A stretch of 5,758 bases of DNA from an uncultured Planctomycetaceae bacterium (lineage in GTDB: Bacteria; Planctomycetota; Planctomycetia; Pirellulales; Pirellulaceae): contig CAIYOB010000059.1 in NCBI GenBank assembly GCA_903927685.1, positions 1-5,758 on the forward strand. Direction: 5' to 3'. The notes beneath the pieces are model-generated. The model was given only the letters and a program-made list of their open reading frames with translations. It was not told where the DNA came from and searched no databases. Positions 1 through 5,758 of the stretch are shown here, one piece after another (position 1 is the stretch's first letter; every line of letters begins with the position of its first letter). The position numbers were made by a program, and so were the translations under genes.

Positions 1-5
1 GTCCC

Positions 6-45
6 AATGCCGGGCGCTCGCTGCAAATGCTGGGGGCTCGCTGCA
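6..45. repeat. Imperfect 20-bp tandem duplication
   Basis: Positions 6-25 and 26-45 are two adjacent 20-bp copies that differ at only two places (11 versus 31, C/T; 15 versus 35, C/G). The shared core is GGGNGCTCGCTGCA. It lies in the non-coding stretch downstream of the minus-strand DUF6807 gene. The second copy overlaps a GC-rich hairpin. The motif with GGGGGCTCGCTGC followed by CGACCCC resembles a dispersed intergenic element that I believe recurs in planctomycete genomes, but that is memory and not something this window can show. Confidence 0.6.
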
Positions 46-57
46 CTCGACCCCAGC
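29..57. other. GC-rich inverted repeat (7-bp stem, 15-nt loop)
   Basis: GCTGGGG (29-35) is the exact reverse complement of CCCCAGC (51-57), enclosing 15 nt. On the minus strand it lies about 58 nt past the stop codon of the DUF6807 gene, so it could mark the transcript end. No T-run follows it in that direction (only ATTT), so it is not a convincing intrinsic terminator. It may be part of a dispersed intergenic repeat together with the tandem duplication it overlaps. The rest of the stretch up to position 115 shows nothing recognisable. Confidence 0.45.
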
Positions 58-115
58 CACCCCGACATCGCGTGTTGCAACCACCTTCGCTGACGGCGGT
101 CGGCGGCTGGCCCGA

Positions 116-1036
116 TTACGGCGAAATGCTTGTCGCCGCGAACGACTGCCATTCCTTGTCGATCGCCGCGCGGTCTGCCGCGGCGGCTTGGAACAGCATC
201 CGATACTTCAGCGTCAACGTTTGTTTCGCCGGCAGCGTGCAGGGGCTGCGGTACAGGACGGCCGGACTGAAGTACGGCATGCCCTGGATCAGGTACCACG
301 GGGTCGGATGCCGGAAGCTGTGCGGATGTTCCAGCACCACGATCGCAGCCGACCGTCCGCTGGGCAGGGGCCCGCTGAATGCAATCCAGCGAGCCTCCTT
401 CATCACCTCCCGGACCGGCCCGTCGCTGTCCGAGAACTGCCACTGGCGCAGCGCCGGCACCAGCCGCAACGACAGTCCGGCATAGCCGCCCCAGCTGACG
501 CCGTTCGGCTCGCCGGCGATCGGCGTCCGGTCCAGCACCGCCGGCGCATCGCCGGCCGTAAACACACTCTGCCAGTCGATCGAATACGCCCCGTCGGCAC
601 GCGGCGCACTGACCTCGACGATCCGCTGCTCCGTCAACACCGGCGGCTGGCCCGGCGGATGGTAGCTGAGCGACAGCTCGAAGCGTGCGGAGTGATCCTC
701 GCGGGCGGTCGCCTTGACGGCAACCACCTCGGTCTCGCCCGGCGATTTGCCCGTCTGGGGATCCTCTTCCCAATACAACACCCCGTTGATCGTCTTCCAG
801 GAAAACCAGATTGCCTTGTGCCAGAAATGGTCGGCCGGCCGCAGGTCCGTGACCGGATCGCCGCCCGCGATGCTCAGGGGATGGAAGCACGGTTTGCCCT
901 CTTCCTTGTTGTAATTGAACTGCCACACGACCTGTTCGCCGCGCAACAGCGCCAGCGAATGCGGCGTTTCTTTCCACGCCAGTTCCGGTTCGGCCGACAC
1001 GGCAGCGGCCGCCAACAGCAAAGCAAAGCTCATCAT
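116..1036 (-). CDS. Secreted DUF6807 (PmoA-type) family protein
   Basis: Encodes 306 aa. The N-terminus is a short hydrophobic signal peptide (residues 2-15, ending A-V-S-A before E16), though it lacks the usual positive charge, so export to the periplasm or outside is likely. The mature part matches the DUF6807 family, labelled 'methane oxygenase PmoA' in older annotations. The best hallmark is DHFWHKAIWFSW followed by NGVLYWEE (residues 69-91), corresponding to the family's DHPHHRGLWF...NGVDFW signature, with the first His-His and the Arg replaced (FWHKA). Later hallmarks are a glycine-rich YAGLSLRL strand (185-192), VVLEHPHSFRHPTPWY (233-248), and a C-terminal TLKYRMLF strand (275-282). 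The length is normal for the family. No catalytic activity is established that I can state; relatives often sit near carbohydrate-catabolism genes. The reading frame stays open upstream to 1462, but the start at 1036 is chosen because it has an AAGGAG ribosome site and begins the signal peptide. A second ATG follows immediately (1033). It is transcribed divergently from the next gene. Confidence 0.85.
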   Translation of the reverse strand: MMSFALLLAAAAVSAEPELAWKETPHSLALLRGEQVVWQFNYNKEEGKPCFHPLSIAGGDPVTDLRPADHFWHKAIWFSWKTINGVLYWEEDPQTGKSPGETEVVAVKATAREDHSARFELSLSYHPPGQPPVLTEQRIVEVSAPRADGAYSIDWQSVFTAGDAPAVLDRTPIAGEPNGVSWGGYAGLSLRLVPALRQWQFSDSDGPVREVMKEARWIAFSGPLPSGRSAAIVVLEHPHSFRHPTPWYLIQGMPYFSPAVLYRSPCTLPAKQTLTLKYRMLFQAAAADRAAIDKEWQSFAATSISP

Positions 1037-1046
1037 GGTTTGGGTT

Positions 1047-1052
1047 CTCCTT
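1047..1052 (-). promoter_or_regulatory. Ribosome binding site of the DUF6807 gene
   Basis: Reads AAGGAG on the minus strand, 10 nt upstream of the ATG at 1036 (13 nt from the second ATG). This strong Shine-Dalgarno fixes the start and argues against the long in-frame upstream extension to 1462. Confidence 0.75.
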
Positions 1053-1097
1053 AGAAGCACCAGTGTCGTCCTCGCCACGACCCGCCGCAAGATAGGA

Positions 1098-1121
1098 CCG
1101 AAGAAACGGCCGAAGAAACGG
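1098..1121. repeat. Perfect 12-bp tandem duplication in the divergent intergenic region
   Basis: CCGAAGAAACGG occurs twice in direct succession (1098-1109 and 1110-1121) with no mismatch. It lies 62 bp upstream of the DUF6807 start and 179 bp upstream of the zinc-ribbon gene start. Two adjacent copies 12 bp apart could be paired protein-binding sites or a chance duplication; the sequence alone does not decide. Confidence 0.55.
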
Positions 1122-1163
1122 CGTCCCGGGCATGCCCTCGTGACACCCCTGTGATATCCCCTC

Positions 1164-1192
1164 TTGACACGGGTTGGCCGACGCAGCAAATT
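1164..1192 (+). promoter_or_regulatory. Candidate sigma70-type promoter for the rightward genes
   Basis: A perfect TTGACA at 1164-1169 is followed, after a 16-17 bp spacer, by GCAAAT/CAAATT (1186-1192), which matches TATAAT at only three positions. It lies in the divergent region about 108 bp upstream of the ATG at 1300. Only the -35-like box is convincing. If it is used, transcription would start inside the upstream in-frame extension of the next gene, which agrees with translation starting at 1300 and not at the ATG at 1174. Confidence 0.3.
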
Positions 1193-1286
1193 CGAAGTCC
1201 GCTGCGTGGCTTCCGCGTTCTGGAGATCTCCACTGTCTCGAGCGGCTCGTTCCTCCGACGATCGCCAGCGTTCCTCCCCCTCTGCC

Positions 1287-1292
1287 GGAAGG
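1287..1292 (+). promoter_or_regulatory. Ribosome binding site of the zinc-ribbon membrane protein gene
   Basis: GGAAGG lies 7 nt before the ATG at 1300. It supports that start over the in-frame ATG at 1174, because the downstream start places the zinc ribbon at the extreme N-terminus, as is usual for planctomycete proteins of this kind. Confidence 0.6.
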
Positions 1293-1299
1293 CGTCTGT

Positions 1300-4200
1300 A
1301 TGCCCATCTCCGTCGTCTGCCCCAACGGTCACAAGTTGAAGGCCAAGGAACAGCTGGCTGGGAAGCAGCTGCGCTGCCCCAAGTGCGGCGCCGATGTGTT
1401 CGTCCAGGCGGCGGAGAGTGCGGCTGTTGACGAGTCCGCGGCGCGGGACGCTTCCGATCCAATGCCGAGCACTGCGGCGGACGCGCCGGACGTAGCGAGC
1501 CCGCCGCGCGTCGAAACGCCGGACGACGCGGGGCTGCCGCCCCTGGATGGCCTGCCGTCGTTGGACGAGTTGCCCGCGCTCGACGGCGATTTGCCGCTGG
1601 TGGATCTGGCAGCGGCCGGCGACAATTCGCCGTTGGGGGAATTGGGGTCGTTCGGCGATCTGTCGGGCGAGGAGTTGCTCGCCGACGCGGGGGCCGCGCC
1701 GCTGGGCACGGCCCAGCCTCTGCGGTCGGTCGCTACGCAGCCAGCTCGACCGGCGACGAGCAAGTCGCTGTCGTTTCCGCCGCTGGTCTGGGCTGCCGCC
1801 GCGGGTGGAGTGCTGGTGGGCTTTGTGCTGGTCGTTGGGCTGGGCTGGCTGCTGTTCGGAGGAGGCAAGGCGAAGCCGGATGTCCTGGCCGCGAAATCGC
1901 CGCCGACGGCGGAGAACGCCGGGCCAACGGCGGTGCCCCCGGACGCGGTGTCGAAGCCTGCCGAAACGGCGCAGCCCACGGCAAATCCAGCGGCGACGGC
2001 TGCGGCCGCGGCGCCCGCGGCTGAGCCTGCGCCGCCCGCGTCGTCTGGTACGCCGCCGACTCCGGCCGATCAGCCGCCGGCGGCGCCGCCCGCCCCGGGC
2101 CCGTGGGACCTGGTCCGCATCGGCGGCGACCAACGGATGGGCGCGTTCCAACTGCCCAGCTTCACCTGGTCGGCGGCCTACGATGCACCGACCGGCCGGC
2201 TGGCGATCACGCAGGACGCGAAAGGCGTCTTGATCTACAGCGTCGACGATGTACTGGCCGGCAAGCTCAGTCCCAGCGTGACGATCGCCACGGACGGCGT
2301 GCCGACCGCCGTCTGTCTCAAGGTTCTGGCCGATCGCCGTGTCTGGGCGATTGCCGGACAGAACGCGCCCACGATCCACGTGTTGGACGCCGAGTCGCTG
2401 AAGGAGACCGGCGCCGTCACGCTCGACAAGGCCAAGTACGTCGACTTCCTGACCGGCAGCGCCAACCCGGCGAACCCGTTCCTGTACTACTCCACGCAAG
2501 GCGCCGAGAACACGGGCGATGGGCTCAAGCCCAACCGTTTCGGCCGCATCAACCTGGTGACCATGCAGCCCGATGGCCAGACGGTCGATGCGTATCCGGA
2601 GATCTTCGACGCGGCAATCCCCGACCAGGGCGACCTGATCTACTGCGGGCTCGATCAGGGCGGCGTCCAACTGGTCCGCTGGCCCGAACAGCGGGATCCG
2701 GACGGCGGCGTCAACCTCCAGGTCGTCGCCGGCACGGCGACCCAGGGGCGCGGCTATGTGCCGGCGCCCGACGGCCAGTTCGTCGCGGTCGGCTATGCGT
2801 TGCAGAGTCCCCGGTTCTGGGAGACGAACGGGCTGGCCGATTTTATGCCCCAGGCGTTTTTCCGCAGCCGTCCGCTCATGTTCGGCGTGTCCGACGCCGA
2901 CTTCGTCGTGGGCTCGAGCAACGATTGCCGGCGACTGGACACGGTCACCCTGCACCCGGATTGGCGGCGTGCCGACGGCCGGCTCGCGCCTCGGGATTTC
3001 CGCATGCGGCCGCAAACCTCGCTGCCGTTGTACACGTCCTTCCTGGCCGGCTTTGCCGACGACCAGCGGCAGGTCGCAATCCTGGTCCTGAACCAGGGGC
3101 TGGCGGTCGCCGAACTGGCGAAGATGAAGTTGCCGGCCGAGAAGTCACTGCTGGTCGCCAACCATCCCCCGGAGACCTTGGCGGTGGGCCAGGAAGTGAC
3201 GGTCGAACTGGCGACGGAAGCCGAAGACGTGGCCTTCGAATGGGTCGGCGTCCGTGACGATCGCAGTCCGCCCCAGTCGATGCTGCTGGAGGCGCCGCCA
3301 GCCAACCCCGTCCAAGGCAAACGTCTCACGCTGGCGGCCGCGGTGAACTCGCAGCAGGCGGAGATCCTGCTGGCCGACCTGACTCCGTTGGCGGGGCTGG
3401 CGCCGCCGCTGACGCTGCAGCTGGACGACGAACAGATGACGATCACCGCGATCGACGATTTCCGGACTTCGCTTCGAGTCCAGCGGGCCGCCGGCAGTCC
3501 CCATTCGGTCACCGCCCCGGCCCTGGTCTTGACCGGCGACGAATCCGCGGCGCCCAAGCCCAGCTTGCCCACCGTCGACGGGCGCACGTTTCGCTGGACT
3601 CCCTCCCGCGACCAGATCGGCCGCAAGTCGATCCGGTTGAGTGCCAAGTCCGGCCAGACCGTGCATCGCTGGCACTGGGACGTCGACATCGAGCAGCCGA
3701 CCGCGCAGATGCCGTTTTACTTGCTGGGCATCAAACCCGAGCCGGGCGGCAAGCGGGCGGTGGTGTGGGGCCAGCCGGCGGCGGACGTCGGCTTGGCGGA
3801 CAGCCGGACGGCGCCCACCGGCAAGTTTTTCCTGGGCGTCCTGGATCTGGCCACGAAGCAGATGCTGCACCAGCGCGAGGTCCCGCGCCGGATCACGGCG
3901 GCCACGTTGCACGAAACGGATGTCTACGCCGGCCTGGATATGCTCGATCCGGCGAAAGCGACGCAGATCACGCCCTCGCGGATCTTGCGGTTCCGCGCTG
4001 AGGATCTGGAGGTCACGGGACAAGTGGCCACGCCCGAGCACTGCAACGAACTGGAGGTGATCGCCGGCCGCTACCTGGCCGGCTTCAGCCGCTGGGGAGA
4101 GACCTACCGGTTTACCGTGCCCGACTTGAAGCCCGTCGAACCGGAACTGCCGGAGAACCGCGAGCTGCGACCAGCGGGCCGCCTGCGGGACGGCTGGCTG

Positions 4201-5121
4201 TGGGACGGCGTCGTGTGGGACCAGGCGATGACGACCCCGCGGCTGCTCCTGTTCCCCGTCCAGTACGGCGCCAAGCCCTCGCAGAACGGAGCACGCGTCC
4301 TGGCGGGGGCCTTGGGGCAGATCCGGCTCCACACCCACGGGCCGTATGTGTGTACCTGGTACCAGGACGAACAGCTGTTCCATCCGGGATTCTCGCTGGT
4401 CGAGTATCCCGGCACGGCCCAGTGCGAGTACGGCAAATTGAATCTGTATTCGTGGGACGATGGCGGCAAGTTCACGGGGGACAGAGACCGTGTTCCGGAC
4501 GGGCAGATCGCGCTGCTCGCCGCCACCACGCTGAACAGCAACCAGGCGCAGGCCAAGGGCTACATCGCCGACGAGGCGGGCGTCGTGTACGTCGTCTTTC
4601 TCGGCCAACTGCACACGGTGCCGCTGGACCAGCTGGTGCCGAAAAAGAAGGACCTGTTCCGCTTGGACGAGCAGCAGTCGACGTTTGTGCTGGCCGCCGA
4701 CAAGCCGACCAAGGTCCAGTACTCGGCCCCCGGCGCCGTGCGTTACGACTTGCAGTTGTACACCATGCTGCCCGGCATGTTCGACGAACGGCCGGCGATC
4801 GAAGCTCGGTCGACAGACGGCTCGTTCGAGCTTGCCCTGGAAGTCACGGCGCAAACGCTGACCAACGTCAGCAGCGGGATGGCGGGAGTCGCCGGCCCCA
4901 CGGCGGATTCCCTGGACGCCCGCCTGACAGCCTACGGCAAAGCGGTCGTCCCCGCGTTTCGAGCCTTGACGGGCCGCGCGCCGCGCGGGGTGCCATTCCC
5001 CGTGTACGCCGTGGTGGTCGCCGAGAACGCCGAGGGTAAGAAGGCTGGCCTGGCCCATTCGTACCTGCTCGAAGTTCCCCTCGCGCGGCTGCGGCAGATC
5101 CTTGGCGGCGGCCGGAACTGA
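1300..5121 (+). CDS. Large single-pass membrane protein: N-terminal zinc ribbon, beta-propeller/Ig-like extracytoplasmic region
   Basis: Encodes 1273 aa; I do not recognise a named gene. Residues 1-30 form a small zinc ribbon with ligands C7, H11, C26 and C29 (CPNGH ... CPKCG), probably cytoplasmic. Residues 31-160 are acidic low complexity, including an L-D-x-L-P repeat (79-103). One transmembrane helix spans about 162-186. A Pro/Ala/Thr-rich spacer follows (187-267). The rest (268-1273) should be extracytoplasmic. About 268-620 contains WD40- or beta-propeller-like strands, for example GRLAITQDAKGVLIYSVDD and APDGQFVAVGY. An Ig-like segment begins at HPPETLAVGQEVTVEL (622-637) and resumes at RTFRWTPSRDQIGRKSIRL (762-780), with about 109 residues between. 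Another beta-rich, possibly propeller, section starts near 804, and a conserved-looking C-terminal beta domain covers about 1145-1265. Six cysteines lie in the outer part. No catalytic motif is visible; scaffolding or sensing at the envelope is a guess. It lies 35 bp upstream of the DUF1559 gene, probably in one operon. The start at 1300 is chosen for its GGAAGG site and the zinc ribbon. Confidence 0.85.
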   Translation: MPISVVCPNGHKLKAKEQLAGKQLRCPKCGADVFVQAAESAAVDESAARDASDPMPSTAADAPDVASPPRVETPDDAGLPPLDGLPSLDELPALDGDLPLVDLAAAGDNSPLGELGSFGDLSGEELLADAGAAPLGTAQPLRSVATQPARPATSKSLSFPPLVWAAAAGGVLVGFVLVVGLGWLLFGGGKAKPDVLAAKSPPTAENAGPTAVPPDAVSKPAETAQPTANPAATAAAAAPAAEPAPPASSGTPPTPADQPPAAPPAPGPWDLVRIGGDQRMGAFQLPSFTWSAAYDAPTGRLAITQDAKGVLIYSVDDVLAGKLSPSVTIATDGVPTAVCLKVLADRRVWAIAGQNAPTIHVLDAESLKETGAVTLDKAKYVDFLTGSANPANPFLYYSTQGAENTGDGLKPNRFGRINLVTMQPDGQTVDAYPEIFDAAIPDQGDLIYCGLDQGGVQLVRWPEQRDPDGGVNLQVVAGTATQGRGYVPAPDGQFVAVGYALQSPRFWETNGLADFMPQAFFRSRPLMFGVSDADFVVGSSNDCRRLDTVTLHPDWRRADGRLAPRDFRMRPQTSLPLYTSFLAGFADDQRQVAILVLNQGLAVAELAKMKLPAEKSLLVANHPPETLAVGQEVTVELATEAEDVAFEWVGVRDDRSPPQSMLLEAPPANPVQGKRLTLAAAVNSQQAEILLADLTPLAGLAPPLTLQLDDEQMTITAIDDFRTSLRVQRAAGSPHSVTAPALVLTGDESAAPKPSLPTVDGRTFRWTPSRDQIGRKSIRLSAKSGQTVHRWHWDVDIEQPTAQMPFYLLGIKPEPGGKRAVVWGQPAADVGLADSRTAPTGKFFLGVLDLATKQMLHQREVPRRITAATLHETDVYAGLDMLDPAKATQITPSRILRFRAEDLEVTGQVATPEHCNELEVIAGRYLAGFSRWGETYRFTVPDLKPVEPELPENRELRPAGRLRDGWLWDGVVWDQAMTTPRLLLFPVQYGAKPSQNGARVLAGALGQIRLHTHGPYVCTWYQDEQLFHPGFSLVEYPGTAQCEYGKLNLYSWDDGGKFTGDRDRVPDGQIALLAATTLNSNQAQAKGYIADEAGVVYVVFLGQLHTVPLDQLVPKKKDLFRLDEQQSTFVLAADKPTKVQYSAPGAVRYDLQLYTMLPGMFDERPAIEARSTDGSFELALEVTAQTLTNVSSGMAGVAGPTADSLDARLTAYGKAVVPAFRALTGRAPRGVPFPVYAVVVAENAEGKKAGLAHSYLLEVPLARLRQILGGGRN

Positions 5122-5140
5122 CGGCGTGAATGGACACATC

Positions 5141-5147
5141 AGGAGAG
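5141..5147 (+). promoter_or_regulatory. Ribosome binding site of the DUF1559 gene
   Basis: AGGAGAG lies 9 nt before the ATG at 5157, in the 35-bp gap after the preceding stop codon. It decides the start of a gene that runs off the window. No promoter or terminator is seen in the gap, which supports co-transcription with the upstream gene. Confidence 0.7.
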
Positions 5148-5156
5148 AGCATCGAG

Positions 5157-5758
5157 ATGACCGCTTCCAACACCGGCCCTCGGGGCCACAGTTCATCGCT
5201 ACAGAACCAAGGGGCCAGCGTCAACAAGCGAGACGTCGGCTTGGCGTTCCTGTTCGGCACCGCCGGCGGCGGCGTCCTGGGAATCCTGGCGCTGGGAGTG
5301 ATCTGGCTGTTTTCCTCCGGCGCCCAGCCGCCGCCGACGGTCGCGGAAACAGGGCAAATCAATCCGACGGGTCAGACAGGTCCGACCAGTCAGAAAGGTC
5401 CGACCGGTCCGACAGGTCCGACGAGTCCGACGAGTCCGACCGGTCCGACCAGTTCGCCGGACCCGACCGGTCCGGCGCGTCCGCCGGATCCGACGGATTC
5501 GCCGGATCCCGCCAACCCGCTTGAAGTCGCCGAGAAGCTCCGCCTGATTGCGTTGGCGATGCACATCCACCACGACCAATTCCGTTCCTTCCCAGTCCAA
5601 CCCAAGAAGGAGTGGCTGGACGAGCAGGGGCGGCCCAAGGTCAGTTGGCGTGTGCACCTCTTACAGTTCCTGGACCAGCGCCCGCTGTACGACCTGTTTC
5701 ACCTGGACGAGCCGTGGGACAGTCCCCACAACCGGCCGCTGGCCGAGAAGATGCCGGA
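5157..5758 (+). CDS. Membrane-anchored DUF1559 domain protein, 3' end beyond window
   Basis: The first 200 codons are present and the frame is still open at the right edge. Residues 1-27 are a polar, probably cytoplasmic, N-terminus (contains NKRD). Residues 28-52 form one transmembrane helix (GLAFLFGTAGGGVLGILALG and on). Residues 54-120 are a Pro/Thr/Gly linker with a regular three-residue period (69-119), partly collagen-like (GPTGPTGPT at 81-89). From about 121 the sequence matches the DUF1559 (SBP_bac_10, PF07596) family: EKLRLIALAMHIHHDQFRSFP (126-146) corresponds to the family's NLKQIGLALHNYHD...SFP; KVSWRVHLLQFLDQRPLYDL (161-180) and FHLDEPWDSPHN (181-192) are further signatures. Most DUF1559 proteins begin with a type IV pilin-like N-methylation helix (FTLIELLVV); here that is absent and replaced by a plain membrane anchor plus linker. 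Function of the family is not established. It is probably co-transcribed with the upstream membrane protein, which has the same topology. Confidence 0.85.
   Translation, partial: MTASNTGPRGHSSSLQNQGASVNKRDVGLAFLFGTAGGGVLGILALGVIWLFSSGAQPPPTVAETGQINPTGQTGPTSQKGPTGPTGPTSPTSPTGPTSSPDPTGPARPPDPTDSPDPANPLEVAEKLRLIALAMHIHHDQFRSFPVQPKKEWLDEQGRPKVSWRVHLLQFLDQRPLYDLFHLDEPWDSPHNRPLAEKMP
5361..5513 (+). repeat. 9-bp-period tandem repeat encoding (G/S/D)-P-T triplets
   Basis: Seventeen consecutive 9-bp units inside the DUF1559 gene, consensus GGTCCGACC. Units are nearly identical in the middle (5401-5454) and degenerate toward both ends. The encoded triplets run N-P-T, G-Q-T, G-P-T, S-Q-K, three G-P-T, two S-P-T, G-P-T and then more Asp-containing forms (D-P-T, G-P-A, D-S-P, D-P-A). 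It forms the spacer between the membrane helix and the DUF1559 domain. The near-identical core suggests recent slippage expansion. Confidence 0.8.

Noticed and set aside
29..57. Intrinsic terminator for the DUF6807 gene
   Set aside because: The stem is short (7 bp) with a 15-nt loop and no T-run follows on the minus strand, so I list it only as an inverted repeat.
1089..1121. Minus-strand promoter (TATCTT-like -10) for the DUF6807 gene
   Set aside because: TATCTT matches the -10 consensus at four positions, but no acceptable -35 box lies 16-18 bp upstream; planctomycete promoters are also poorly defined.
1174..1299. In-frame upstream start of the membrane protein gene (42 extra codons)
   Set aside because: The ATG at 1174 lies within a candidate promoter region, and the extra residues would precede a zinc ribbon that is normally at the very N-terminus. 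GGAAGG sits 7 nt before the ATG at 1300.
1037..1462. In-frame upstream extension of the DUF6807 gene by 142 codons
   Set aside because: It is Arg-rich without domain content, overlaps the start of the divergent gene, and a strong AAGGAG site plus a signal peptide mark the start at 1036.
1051..3015. 654-codon open frame on the minus strand opposite the large membrane protein gene
   Set aside because: Its translation is Arg-rich low complexity with no recognisable domain, and it lies antisense to a frame with a zinc ribbon, a membrane helix and beta domains. Long antisense frames are expected in high-GC genes.
2103..3257. 384-codon plus-strand frame within the membrane protein gene
   Set aside because: It is a +1-type shadow, Arg/Gly-rich, with no domain, wholly inside a well-supported gene.
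3145..5196. 683-codon open frame on the minus strand opposite the second half of the membrane protein gene
   Set aside because: Same reasons: Arg/Gln/Gly-rich translation, no domain, no ribosome site of note, fully covered by a well-supported gene.
5199..5657. Minus-strand frame with a striking Arg-Arg-Thr / Arg-Thr-Gly repeat
   Set aside because: The repetition is only the antisense reading of the 9-bp repeat encoding the Pro-Thr stalk of the DUF1559 protein.

Overview
The window looks like high-GC chromosomal DNA from a planctomycete (Planctomycetota, probably a Pirellulales-type lineage). Three things point there. The 3' gene is a DUF1559-type protein, a family hugely expanded in planctomycetes. 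The central gene encodes a very large protein with a small N-terminal zinc ribbon, one membrane segment, a Pro/Ala linker and a beta-rich extracytoplasmic part, a build common in that phylum. The left gene is a secreted DUF6807 ('PmoA'-type) protein, also frequent there. The assignment rests on recognised protein families, not on a database search.

Layout. Positions 1-115 hold no gene but contain a 20-bp imperfect tandem duplication overlapping a GC-rich hairpin. A minus-strand gene (116-1036) encodes a 306-aa secreted DUF6807 protein with a good Shine-Dalgarno. A 263-bp divergent intergenic region (1037-1299) carries a perfect 12-bp tandem duplication and a TTGACA box that could drive the rightward genes. 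The plus-strand gene at 1300-5121 encodes a 1273-aa zinc-ribbon/membrane/beta-propeller-like protein. After a 35-bp gap, a third gene (5157 to beyond the right edge) encodes a membrane-anchored DUF1559 protein with a collagen-like (Gly/Ser/Asp)-Pro-Thr triplet linker.

How the genes relate. The two plus-strand genes are close together and probably form an operon. Both proteins share the same plan: a short cytoplasmic N-terminus, one transmembrane helix, a low-complexity Pro-rich spacer, then an extracytoplasmic domain. This suggests a cell-envelope or periplasmic role, but no enzymatic function can be read from either. The DUF6807 gene is transcribed away from them, and no functional link is evident beyond a shared upstream region. 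No RNA genes, CRISPR arrays, transposases, attachment sites or defence genes were seen. I did not find a clear new biological system; the most unusual items are the domain architectures of the two plus-strand proteins.
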